Assembly (NCBI RefSeq): GCF_014207705.1
Contig: NZ_JACHIU010000001.1
Location: 1,922,001-1,986,000, forward strand
Direction: 5' to 3'
DNA: 64,000 bases
Source of the DNA: Sphaerisporangium rubeum
GTDB lineage: Bacteria > Actinomycetota > Actinomycetes > Streptosporangiales > Streptosporangiaceae
The translations under genes and the position numbers were made by a program. The notes under the pieces were generated by a model that did not search any database, was not told the DNA's origin, and saw only the letters and a list, made by a program, of their open reading frames with translations. Positions 27,486 through 35,604 of this stretch are shown one piece after another. How positions within the stretch are numbered: the first letter of the stretch is position 1; each line of letters starts with the position of its first letter.

Positions 27486-27686
27486 ATGTCCGGTACCGAT
27501 TCCCCCCGGCCGGTCTGGCGGAAGAGCTCCGCCAGCGCGAATCAGGACTGCGTAGAGGTCGCATACCTCGCCGGCGGCACAAGGGCACTGCGGGACAGCA
27601 AGAACCCCGGTGGTCCGGTCATCGCGGTCGGTTGCGATGGGTGGGCCGCGTTCGTCGCCGGGCTCAAGGACGGCGAGGCGGTCTGA
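27486..27686 (+). CDS. DUF397 protein (partner of the XRE regulator)
   Basis: A 66-residue DUF397 protein with all family marks: WRKSSASANQDCVEVAYL, then ALRDSKNPGGPVI and WAAFVAGLKDGE. ATG at 27486 has aaaggag at good distance; the TTG at 27483 is not needed. It is co-transcribed with the XRE gene. Family knowledge: DUF397 proteins bind and modulate their XRE partner. Confidence 0.92.
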   Translation: MSGTDSPRPVWRKSSASANQDCVEVAYLAGGTRALRDSKNPGGPVIAVGCDGWAAFVAGLKDGEAV

Positions 27687-27769
27687 CCGGTGCGTTCTAC
27701 GCTCTCGGCGATTCCGCTCTCGGCTTGCGGTGGTTACGGGCCGGGACGGGGTGGGGGCAGGGTGGGGTC

Positions 27770-28756
27770 ATGAGACTTCTGGTGCTGGGTGGGACGGAGT
27801 TCGTCGGGCGGTCGGTCGTGGAGGCGGCGGTCGGGAGAGGGTGGGAGGTGACGGTTCTCAATCGGGGGAACAAGGCCGTGCCGGAGGGGGTCACCAGGGT
27901 CGTCGGGGATCGGACGGCGCCGGGAGGGCTCGACGGGCTCGCCGGAGGTGAGTGGGACTTCGTGGTGGACACGTGGTCCTGGGCTCCGTCGGCGGTGCGG
28001 GACTCGGCGCGGGCCCTTGAGGGACGAGCGTCCTCGTACGTGTACGTGTCGAGCCGGTCGGCGTACGCCTGGCCGACGCCGCGAGGAGCCAACGAGGACG
28101 CGCCGGTGGTGGAGGCGTCGTCCGACGATGAGGAGTACGAGGATTACGCGCGCGCCAAGCGTGGTGGCGAGCTGGCCGCGGAGGAGGTCTTCGGGGACCG
28201 CGCGGTGTTCGTCCGTGCGGGTCTGATCCTCGGGCCGTACGAGAACATCGGCCGGCTCCCCTGGTGGCTCACCCGCATCGCCAAAGGCGGCCCCGTCCTC
28301 GCTCCGGGCCCGGAGAACCTCGGCATCCAGTTCATCGACGCGCGCGACCTCGCCGAGTGGAGCCTCGACGCCGCCGAACGCGGCCTCGGCGGCCCCTACG
28401 ACATGGTCAGTCCTCCCGAGCACGCCACCATGGCTCAGATCCTCCAGGAGTGCGTCCGCGTCACCGGCTCCGACGCCGAACTCCGCTGGACTCCCCCCGA
28501 GCCCATCCTCGCCGCAGGCGTCCAGCCCTGGACCGACCTCCCCATCTGGGTCCCCCCGGGCGAGGACCACGACTCCCTCCACCGGTCCGACGTCTCCAAG
28601 GTCCTCGCCTCCGGCCTTCGCTGCCGTCCGGTGACCGAGACCATCGAGGACACCTGGACCTGGCTGAAGTCCATCGGCGGTCAGGCCCCCCGACGTCCCG
28701 ACCGCCCCACCGTCGGCCTGGACCCGGCCGTCGAGGCCAAGCTCCTGAACCGCTAG
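27770..28756 (+). CDS. NAD-dependent epimerase/dehydratase family protein
   Basis: A 328-residue extended SDR. The cofactor loop is LVLGGTEFVGRSVVEA (GGTxFVG type) and the mid-domain strand is SYVYVSSRSAYA. The catalytic Tyr-x3-Lys appears as YEDYARAKRGGE. The closing part has PVLAPGPENLGIQFIDARDLAEW. The subfamily resembles isoflavone-reductase/CSP41-like atypical SDRs often annotated as putative sugar epimerases. ATG at 27770 is chosen over the upstream in-frame extension, which overlaps the DUF397 gene. There is no clear operon partner. Confidence 0.85.
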   Translation: MRLLVLGGTEFVGRSVVEAAVGRGWEVTVLNRGNKAVPEGVTRVVGDRTAPGGLDGLAGGEWDFVVDTWSWAPSAVRDSARALEGRASSYVYVSSRSAYAWPTPRGANEDAPVVEASSDDEEYEDYARAKRGGELAAEEVFGDRAVFVRAGLILGPYENIGRLPWWLTRIAKGGPVLAPGPENLGIQFIDARDLAEWSLDAAERGLGGPYDMVSPPEHATMAQILQECVRVTGSDAELRWTPPEPILAAGVQPWTDLPIWVPPGEDHDSLHRSDVSKVLASGLRCRPVTETIEDTWTWLKSIGGQAPRRPDRPTVGLDPAVEAKLLNR

Positions 28757-29167
28757 AGACGATCACTGGTGGGGGCCTGCACGGCCCGCCACCAGGGCAC
28801 GTCGGCGGCGGGCGTCAGTCGCCTCCGGTCGGCCGGCGATGTGCGTGTCCAGCGCGCCGGACATATTTGTTCGCGTCGATTGTGTGGCATGAGGAATTTC
28901 GATCGCGAGAAGTTCCAGGAATTGATAATCCGCGGGCATCATCGGCGAATTTGCTCAATAATGGCACGTGCTCGCCGGGCCGTCTATTATGTTGTTGACG
29001 GCGCGTCGTGGCCCTCCATATAGTCGAGTCAATCTCATCAACAAACCCGAGTTGATGGCGAGGGCCCTATGTGCTCCGATCCGGGCTGCCTGCTGGGCGG
29101 CCTGCCTGATATCCGTACGCGTACACCATGTGAACGGTGGTGACCGGCTGCAGAGAAAAGGCCATCA
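28757..29167. other. AT-richer intergenic region upstream of the SARP gene
   Basis: 410 bp without a convincing gene. From about 28860 to 29040 the sequence is distinctly less GC-rich than the rest of the window, with runs such as ctattatgttgttgac, and most likely contains the SARP promoter. The base composition shift continues through the SARP and peptide genes, which suggests horizontal acquisition of the island. Confidence 0.4.
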
Positions 29168-29965
29168 ATGATTTTTCGTTTGTCGGGACACGTCCAGGTC
29201 GAAGTCGAGGGCGTCTCGATCACGATCGAGTCGGCACCGGTCCGGGGAGTGCTCGCGGCCCTTCTGCTGGAGGAGGGGCGCTCGGTCGCCGGTGACAATC
29301 TTCTGACGTCTCTTTGGGACGACCCTCCGGAGTCGGCGCGGACGAATCTTCGCCTGTACATAGCACGATTACGCACCCAGCTGGGTCTCGTGGGTTTACG
29401 CGAGCGACTGACGACACTGCGCGGAGGAGGTGGTGGTTACCGGTTGCTGGCCGAAACCCATGAGGTCGACACGGCCTCCTTCAGGCGGCTTGCCGCTCTG
29501 GGCCTGGCCGAAATGCGCTCCGGCTCACTCCGCGCCGGAGAGTCCACCCTTGAGCGTGCGCTCTCGCTGTGGCAGGGCCCGATCGGTCAGGGATGCACCG
29601 CGTCCCTTCATCTGAAGGCTCGTTTCCACACCTTCGACGAGTTGTGGATCACCGTCCGCGAACGGCTCGTAGGCGCACGCCTCACCATGGGCCGCACGAC
29701 CGATCTGATCCCGGACATCCGCGAGATCCTCGCGGTCGCCCCTTTCAGGGAGGCGGCGTGGGCGCACCTGATCCGCGCGTCCTACCTCGGCGGCGACGTG
29801 GCGGGGGCGATCCGTGCCTGGGACCAGGCCACGAGGACGTTGAGCGACGAACTCGGGCTTGACGTCTCCTCCGCCCTGCGCCAGTTGCACACCGCGGTCC
29901 TGCGGAGGGACGACGAGGCCGTCCGCCGGTTCGGCCACTTCCCGGCGGAGCGGTTCACCGCGTGA
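29168..29965 (+). CDS. SARP family transcriptional activator
   Basis: A 265-residue Streptomyces antibiotic regulatory protein. The N-terminal OmpR-like winged helix covers about residues 1-95 (RGVLAALLLEEGRSVAGDNL, then ARTNLRLYIARLRTQLG). The bacterial transcriptional activator domain covers 97-245 (EVDTASFRRLAALGLAEMRS and a TPR-like array with REAAWAHLIRASYLGGD). There is no ATPase or sensor extension, so it is a small pathway-specific type. SARPs bind direct repeats and switch on nearby biosynthetic genes. Here the genes that follow are a secreted peptide, an ABC pair and an acyltransferase, the likely targets. Confidence 0.88.
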   Translation: MIFRLSGHVQVEVEGVSITIESAPVRGVLAALLLEEGRSVAGDNLLTSLWDDPPESARTNLRLYIARLRTQLGLVGLRERLTTLRGGGGGYRLLAETHEVDTASFRRLAALGLAEMRSGSLRAGESTLERALSLWQGPIGQGCTASLHLKARFHTFDELWITVRERLVGARLTMGRTTDLIPDIREILAVAPFREAAWAHLIRASYLGGDVAGAIRAWDQATRTLSDELGLDVSSALRQLHTAVLRRDDEAVRRFGHFPAERFTA

Positions 29966-30031
29966 CACCCCAGCAAGAAGCGCGAATCGCAGGACCGTGA
30001 CGTTTCGCACCTGAAGGAGGCCGCGGGTGAA

Positions 30032-30075
30032 CGATATCGGCCGAGGTTTTCGATATGCGTTGAGCATGCGATATC
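30032..30075 (+). promoter_or_regulatory. Three CGATAT(C/G) heptamers upstream of the secreted peptide gene
   Basis: CGATATC at 30032-30038, CGATATG at 30051-30057 and CGATATC at 30069-30075, with gaps of 12 and 11 bp. Repeated heptamers upstream of a target gene are the style of SARP binding sites, though the 18-19 bp spacing differs from the usual 11 or 22. The first pair can also be read as an inverted repeat. Confidence 0.4.
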
Positions 30076-30172
30076 CATACACGACTACGTCAGGATCTCT
30101 CCTATCAGACATGGCCCGCCGGAGTTTCCACAGAATTCTCCGGCCCATGCACGGATAAAGGAGATATCCCCG

Positions 30173-30511
30173 ATGAACCCACGCCCCATCGCTGTAATCC
30201 TGGGCGGCCTGCTGGCGGCGAGCGCGCTGGTCCCCGTGACCGGGGCCTTCGCGGCGACGGCGAGCATCAGTGGCAAAGTCACCGGCTGGACCGTCAGCAG
30301 TGAGACGAAGCTCAGCGTCAGGAACGAGAACGGCGCCAACGACGTTTACGGAAACTACTTCCGCACCGGCAGCTCCAGTCAGCTGAACGTCAACAACACG
30401 GGAGGCACGGGAACCGTGGTCACGACCGGCGCGGGCTCGTACATCAACCGGCACCGTGTCGGCGTGACGCGGACCGGCCCGGACGAGCTCAGCGGCTGGG
30501 TCTACAACTAG
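30173..30511 (+). CDS. Small secreted peptide, bacteriocin-like (lactococcin 972-type layout)
   Basis: 112 residues. A classical Sec signal peptide (IAVILGGLLAASALVPVTGA) is followed by a likely cut after AFA27, leaving about 85 residues. The mature part has no Cys and is rich in Gly, Ser, Thr and Asn with scattered aromatics (GWTVSS, VYGNYFRTGS, SYINRHRVGV, and a terminal GWVYN). A strong aaaggag precedes the ATG, and a stem (gccggag/ctccggc, 30119-30146) lies in the leader. It is followed by an ABC ATPase and a large FtsX-like permease, as in lactococcin 972 loci. Loose resemblance of the middle part to that bacteriocin is from memory and unproven; it could instead be a structural surface peptide. 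Confidence 0.6.
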   Translation: MNPRPIAVILGGLLAASALVPVTGAFAATASISGKVTGWTVSSETKLSVRNENGANDVYGNYFRTGSSSQLNVNNTGGTGTVVTTGAGSYINRHRVGVTRTGPDELSGWVYN

Positions 30512-30569
30512 GTCTCCCCGATTCGCGAATAGACCGGCATTCGTGTCGTAGGTTTACGAACACCATACT

Positions 30570-30606
30570 CCGGCCGGCCGTGTGAGCTCGAATTTCGGCC
30601 GGCCGG
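30570..30606 (+). terminator. Hairpin between peptide gene and ABC genes (possible attenuator)
   Basis: Perfect 11-bp arms ccggccggccg (30570-30580) and cggccggccgg (30596-30606) with a 15-nt loop, without a T-run. Partial termination here would give more peptide than transporter mRNA. Confidence 0.5.
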
Positions 30607-30660
30607 GGGCATGGTAAGGGGAGACCGTATTTCCTATGACGAGCATGGAGGACGCAAGCT

Positions 30661-31341
30661 GTGATCACGGAGGACCGCGCGGCCCTGCGGATCGAGGGAT
30701 TAAGGCACTCGGCGGGCGGACGCCTCGTTCTGGACGGAATAGACCTCACCGTGGAGCCGGGGAATTCGGTCGCCGTCACAGGGCCGAGCGGAAGCGGCAA
30801 GACCACGTTGCTGATGAGCGTCCTCGGTCTCGTCAAGCCGGACGAGGGGGCGATCCGGGTCGCGGGGCAGGACATCACGCGCATGCGCGGGCGGGCACTC
30901 GCGGCTCATCGCCGGACCCATCTCGGCGTGGTGTTCCAGTTCGGTGAGCTTCTCCCCGAGCTGTCACCCGTCGAGAACGTGGCGTTGGCCGCCATGCTCG
31001 CCGGGCGCGATCACAGGCGCGCGTTCGCCGCCGCCGAGGACCTCCTCGGCGAGCTCGGCGTCCCCTTGGAGGGCACCTCGACCGGTCTTCTGTCCGGCGG
31101 GGAACGCCAGCGGACCGCCGTGGCGCGGGCGTTGATCACCGAGCCGGCGGTGCTGCTGGCCGACGAGCCGACGGGATCGCTCGACCGCACCTCCCGCGAG
31201 TCGGTGGCCGACCTGCTGTTCTCCTTGCCGGCCCGGCGCGGCTGCGCGCTCGTGGTCGTGACCCACGATCCCGCGGTCGCCGACCGGGCCGACCGGCTCA
31301 TGCGGCTCGACATGGGACAACTCGCCGAGGCGCACGCATGA
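30661..31341 (+). CDS. ABC transporter ATP-binding protein of the bacteriocin-like locus
   Basis: A 226-residue ATPase with Walker A GPSGSGKTTL, Q-loop VVFQFGELLPELSPVENVAL, signature LLSGGERQRTAVARAL, Walker B VLLADEPTGSLD and the switch His in VVVTHD. It belongs to the MacB/LolD class that serves FtsX-like permeases. GTG at 30661 has ggagga upstream. Its stop overlaps the permease start (ATGA), so the two are translationally coupled and form one complex. By context it exports the small peptide or protects the cell from it. Confidence 0.9.
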   Translation: MITEDRAALRIEGLRHSAGGRLVLDGIDLTVEPGNSVAVTGPSGSGKTTLLMSVLGLVKPDEGAIRVAGQDITRMRGRALAAHRRTHLGVVFQFGELLPELSPVENVALAAMLAGRDHRRAFAAAEDLLGELGVPLEGTSTGLLSGGERQRTAVARALITEPAVLLADEPTGSLDRTSRESVADLLFSLPARRGCALVVVTHDPAVADRADRLMRLDMGQLAEAHA

Positions 31342-33572
31342 CCCCCGGCACAGACGTGCATCCAGGCCGCCGCCACCAGGGGAGGCGGCTGTCGCGGCAG
31401 CTCCTCCGCATGGGCCGGGCCGCGGGCCGGCGCGCCCCGGGCAACCGGTTGCGCTTCTTCGCGTTGCTGCTCGCGGGGAGCATGGTCACCGTGACCGTGA
31501 TGGCGGCGTTGGCCATGGTCGGCGTCTATGCCGGCCGCGACGGCCGGAACGCGCATCGCAACCCTCGTCTCACCGAGGGACCCGGAGCGGTCGCCATGGT
31601 GCTGACACAGGGCGACAACGTCGGGAACCTCCCGCACGAGGTGCAGTTCGTCGAACCCCTGGAAGAGTCCGCCCCACCGCCGCCCGGTCTCCCGCGCTGG
31701 CCGGAACCCGGAGAGTTCTTCTTGTCCCCCGAGTTGCTCAGGCTCGGCTCCGGGGAGCAGATAAAGGAGCGGTACGGGCGGTACGCGGGCCTCATCGCCC
31801 CCGAAGGGCTGGGCTCGGCCGACGAGCGATTCGCCTACGCCCGACCGGCTCGCGTCGACCCGTGGGACACGCGCCGCTGGGTGAAGATCACCGGTTTCGG
31901 CACCGAGACCCCCGGGACGCTCGGCGAGGTCCTCGACGTGGCGCCCCTGGCCCAGTTCCTCACCGTGCTGCTCGTCGTCCTCGGAGGTCCCTCTGCCGCG
32001 CTCGTCGTGGTCGCCGCCCGGTCCGGTTCGACCGGCCGCGACCGGCGCAACGCGCTGCTGACCGCGCTGGGCGCCGGTTGGGGGCATCGGGCGTTGTTCA
32101 CCGTGGGCGAGGCGGCGCTGCCCGTCGCCCTCGGAACGGCCGCGGGAGCACTGGCGTTCGCGGTCGTGATGATCGGCGACACCAGGCTCCCGATCACCGG
32201 GTACCTCCTCGGGGCCGAGGACATGCGGTCGATGGCTTGGGCGGTGGCCCCGGCGGCCGTGGCGTGCTTCGGCCTGGTGCTGGGGGCCGTCCTGCTGCTG
32301 CACCGGGTCGACCGGAGCGGCAGGGCGACCCGTCCCACCGTGTTCGCCCGCCCCATCCCCCGCTGGCGGCTCGCCGTGTGCGGCGGAGGGCTGGCCCTGG
32401 TCGCGGCGAGCCCGTACTGGGCCGGCCTCACCCGGTTCTTCCTCTACATGGCCGGTTCGTTGCTGCTCTGGGCCACGGTGCCCTCCGTGGTGGCCGTCCT
32501 CATCCGCCTGTTCGGCTCGCGGCTCGCCCGGCTCGGCCGTGCGCGGGGGTGGGCCGCCGCGCTCGTGGCCGGCCGCTGGATCACCGCCCGCCCCGGAGTG
32601 ATCGTCAGGCTGTCGGTCGCCGTCGTCATAGGCATGGGGCTCATCACGCAGGTCCAGGTATGGACGAGCTGGCTGGGCTCGATGGGGATGGAGGCCCAGG
32701 CGGCCGAGGAGCGGGTCGGTGACAGCGTGCTGATCGTGGGGTCGCCCTCGCTCACCGACAGGCGGGTGCGTTCGTTCACCGGCGCGCTGCCCGCGGGGTA
32801 CCAGGTGCTGGCCCTGGACGCGTCGCCCTCGTCCGGCCCCGGGACCGAGGAACTCCCGCCGGAGATGCGCCCGCAGGTGCTCCGCGCGCCGTGTCCGGTG
32901 CTCCGTGAGCTGAAACTCACCTGCTCCGCCTCCTCCACGCCTCTGTCCTTCCCGACGGGTGACGCTCGCCTGGACGAACTGAACCGCTGGACGGGCAACG
33001 ACCGTCCACTGGAGGTGCGCGCCGCTCCTGTGGCCGCCCCTGGCGATCGGCCGCAGCGACTGGTGGTGCTCGCCGGGGCCCCGTCCCTGGGACAGGGCCA
33101 GGTGAAGAGGGCCGCCTACGCGGCGCTGGACCGCCCTTCGGTGGAACGTCTCGGCCAGATCTGGCTGGTCGGCGCGCAGACCACCGCCCGCTACGGGAAC
33201 TGGACGGTCCTGTTCGCCACGGCGGGCCTCGCCGTCCTGCTGCTGGCCGTCATGATCAGCTCCGCGGCCGAGTTCCTGATCTTCGGTGCCGGCCTCGCGC
33301 CGCTGGCCGTGCAGACCGACCGTCGTGGCGTGTTCGTCCTGCTCGGCGTGTGGAACCTGTCGCTGCCGCTGGCGCTGGTCGCGGCGGCGGGCACGCTGGT
33401 GGCCCTCTGGCAGGGACAGTTCTTCATCTCGCTGACCCGGAGCGGCTCGTTCTCCTGGGGCATCCTGTTCGCCGTGGCGGTGAGCGCGGCCGCCTTCGCG
33501 GCGATCACCGGGCTTCTCGGCGGCCTGAGCGCCTCCCGTACGGCCATGCGCTGGCGTCCGCACGCCGACTGA
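31338..33572 (+). CDS. Large FtsX-like permease (bacteriocin-associated membrane protein type)
   Basis: A 744-residue membrane protein. There is a basic N-terminus, a first helix near 40-62, an extracytoplasmic domain to about 205, then a cluster of helices (about 210-240, 255-280, 295-320, 345-370 and beyond). A second large external domain with two nearby cysteines (PCPVLRELKLTC) follows, then a final helix cluster (about 625-735). The FtsX-like loop is degenerate (GRDRRNALLTALGAGWGHRAL). The two-domain layout and length recall the permeases found beside lactococcin 972-like peptides. It is coupled to the ATPase gene by a 4-bp overlap. It has no close internal similarity to the permease at 16.4 kb beyond the general fold. 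Confidence 0.8.
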   Translation: MTPGTDVHPGRRHQGRRLSRQLLRMGRAAGRRAPGNRLRFFALLLAGSMVTVTVMAALAMVGVYAGRDGRNAHRNPRLTEGPGAVAMVLTQGDNVGNLPHEVQFVEPLEESAPPPPGLPRWPEPGEFFLSPELLRLGSGEQIKERYGRYAGLIAPEGLGSADERFAYARPARVDPWDTRRWVKITGFGTETPGTLGEVLDVAPLAQFLTVLLVVLGGPSAALVVVAARSGSTGRDRRNALLTALGAGWGHRALFTVGEAALPVALGTAAGALAFAVVMIGDTRLPITGYLLGAEDMRSMAWAVAPAAVACFGLVLGAVLLLHRVDRSGRATRPTVFARPIPRWRLAVCGGGLALVAASPYWAGLTRFFLYMAGSLLLWATVPSVVAVLIRLFGSRLARLGRARGWAAALVAGRWITARPGVIVRLSVAVVIGMGLITQVQVWTSWLGSMGMEAQAAEERVGDSVLIVGSPSLTDRRVRSFTGALPAGYQVLALDASPSSGPGTEELPPEMRPQVLRAPCPVLRELKLTCSASSTPLSFPTGDARLDELNRWTGNDRPLEVRAAPVAAPGDRPQRLVVLAGAPSLGQGQVKRAAYAALDRPSVERLGQIWLVGAQTTARYGNWTVLFATAGLAVLLLAVMISSAAEFLIFGAGLAPLAVQTDRRGVFVLLGVWNLSLPLALVAAAGTLVALWQGQFFISLTRSGSFSWGILFAVAVSAAAFAAITGLLGGLSASRTAMRWRPHAD

Positions 33573-33624
33573 GAGCGGGAGGGCCGGCCGATCTTCCCGT
33601 CACCGAGAAGGGAGGGAGCAGCGG

Positions 33625-35565
33625 GTGCCGGGGGACACGACCACCGCTGTGCCGGAGCGGATCGCGCCACTTGAGGGGGTGCGCGCGCTCGCCGTCACGG
33701 CGGTGCTCGTCTACCACCTCGGCGCGCCATGGCTACCCGGCGGCTTTCTCGGGGTCGACGTCTTCTTCGTCCTTTCCGGCTTCCTCATCACCCGGCTCCT
33801 GCTGAGAGAGCTGGACGCCACCGGCCGGATCAGCCTGACGGGGTTCTGGTCAAGGCGTGCCCGGCGGCTCCTGCCGGCGGTGCTGACACTGCTCGCCGTG
33901 GTCTCCGTGTACGCCGCCACCCGGCCCGCCGAGCAGCAGCTGCCCTTGCGCCGCGACTTGATCTCGTCTCTCCTCTATGTGACGAACTGGCAGTTCGTGA
34001 TCGAGGGACGGTCCTACTTCAGCGAGTTCCAGGCCCCCTCTCCGTTGCGGCACCTGTGGTCGCTGGCCATCGAGGAACAGTTCTACCTGGTCTTCCCGAT
34101 CATGGTGATGGCGGTGTTCCTGGCGATCCGGCGATTCCCCGCGCGGGGCGAGGCGCTGGTTCTCGTCTCGTCGTGCGCCGTCTTCATCGGGTCGGTGGTG
34201 TCCCTCGCCGTGCTCTTCGACGAGGCCGACCCGTCCCGCGCGTACTACAGCACCTTCACCCGGCTTCATGAACTGCTCACCGGTGCCGGTGTGGCGCTGC
34301 TCCTGCGACCGTCCGGCGGCCGGCATACGGCGTTCGCGCGACCGATGGCGCTCGCGGGTGCCGCGGCCCTGGTCGCGTGCTTCTTCCTGATCGACGACCG
34401 GGGGGCCTTCTACTACCACGGGGGGTCCGTCGCGGTCTGCGCGGCGTCCGCCGCGCTGGTGGCGGGCCTGACGATCAGTCCGGGCTCCGGAGTCACCGCA
34501 TGGCTCCTGTCCCGCCGTGCGCCGGTCGCTGTCGGCGAGATCTCCTACGGCCTGTATCTCTGGCACTGGCCGGTGATCGTCGTTCTGACGCCGGAGAGCA
34601 CACGCCTGACCGGCCCCCTGCTGCTTGTCACGCGAATCACGATCGCGCTCGGGGTGAGCATCGCCTCCTACCACCTCATCGAGAAGCCGATCAGGAGTGG
34701 AGTCGTCAGGGGTCACCGGCTCGATGCCAGGCGGACATTCACCCTGGCGGGGGCGACGGTCCTGGTCCTTTGCGTGACCGCCTTCGCCACAACGGTGAAC
34801 GCCGAGCCCGAGCCCGGCTACGTCAAGCAGAGCGAAGGGCTCATCGTGCCCCGCGGGGCGGATCCTCGGCTGCCGGTCATCGGCCTGGTGGGTGACTCGA
34901 TCGCGGCGAGTCTCCAGGAGGCCCTCGCGAAGGAGTCCGTGAAGCACGGTCACACCCTGGTCTCCGCGGCTCGGCCGGGCTGCGGCATAGGAGCGTCCCT
35001 TTTGCTCGACGAGACCGGCCACCCCTTCTCCAGCGCGGCCGTCTGCGCCGAACGCACCCCACGACTGCAGGACGAACTCGTCAGCGGCTACCACCCTCGG
35101 GTGATCCTCTGGCACAGCGTCCGTGACCGCACCGACGTACGCGTGGGCGACCGTACGCTTCGTGCTGGTTCCGCCGCCTGGCGAGAACAGAGGTTCTCGG
35201 ACTGGGACGCCGCTCTCGGACGCCTGGTGCGCGGAGGCGCGCACGTTGTGCTTCTGCTCCCGGCATGGAGCCCCACAGGATCCGCCGACTCCACCTGCGG
35301 CGGGGAGTTCAACCTCGATCCTGTGGGATGCGACCGCCCGTTCGTGACGACGGAACACCTGCGCCGCTTGTACACGACATGGGCGGGAAGACACCTGGGG
35401 GATGTCACGATCATGGATCTGGGACACGAGGTCTGCCCGGCCGGCCCGCCGTGCCCGAACCGGGTCGGGGGCGAGCGGATTCGTGAGGACGAGGTGCACT
35501 TCAGCCCCTCGGGCGCGGCCATGGTGGCTCCGCGGATCATCGCCATGGCGCTGACCCGGCCCTGA
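33625..35565 (+). CDS. Acyltransferase 3 with C-terminal SGNH domain (OafA/YrhL family)
   Basis: A 646-residue membrane acyltransferase. The N-terminal acyltransferase-3 domain (about 1-370) starts LEGVRALAVTAVLVYHLG, with GGFLGVDVFFVLSGFLIT and the catalytic-type segment PLRHLWSLAIEEQFYLVFP. The extracytoplasmic SGNH-like domain (about 410-640) carries GLVGDSIAASL and a closing DEVHFSPSGAA with the Asp-x2-His pair. Such proteins O-acylate peptidoglycan, glycans or natural products. GTG at 33625 after ggaggg. It lies 52 bp after the permease and is probably the last gene of the SARP-linked island; a self-protection role through wall modification is a plausible inference. Confidence 0.9.
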   Translation: MPGDTTTAVPERIAPLEGVRALAVTAVLVYHLGAPWLPGGFLGVDVFFVLSGFLITRLLLRELDATGRISLTGFWSRRARRLLPAVLTLLAVVSVYAATRPAEQQLPLRRDLISSLLYVTNWQFVIEGRSYFSEFQAPSPLRHLWSLAIEEQFYLVFPIMVMAVFLAIRRFPARGEALVLVSSCAVFIGSVVSLAVLFDEADPSRAYYSTFTRLHELLTGAGVALLLRPSGGRHTAFARPMALAGAAALVACFFLIDDRGAFYYHGGSVAVCAASAALVAGLTISPGSGVTAWLLSRRAPVAVGEISYGLYLWHWPVIVVLTPESTRLTGPLLLVTRITIALGVSIASYHLIEKPIRSGVVRGHRLDARRTFTLAGATVLVLCVTAFATTVNAEPEPGYVKQSEGLIVPRGADPRLPVIGLVGDSIAASLQEALAKESVKHGHTLVSAARPGCGIGASLLLDETGHPFSSAAVCAERTPRLQDELVSGYHPRVILWHSVRDRTDVRVGDRTLRAGSAAWREQRFSDWDAALGRLVRGGAHVVLLLPAWSPTGSADSTCGGEFNLDPVGCDRPFVTTEHLRRLYTTWAGRHLGDVTIMDLGHEVCPAGPPCPNRVGGERIREDEVHFSPSGAAMVAPRIIAMALTRP

Positions 35566-35604
35566 CCGAGGCGATCATCCGCGGGACCCGGCTACGCTTC
35601 GTGG

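Noticed and set aside
28769-29023. 84-codon ORF upstream of the SARP gene
   Set aside because: No ribosome site or motif; it lies in the AT-rich promoter region.
31011-33563. 850-codon open frame opposite the ABC permease
   Set aside because: Antisense shadow; His/Arg/Gln-rich and no recognisable motif.
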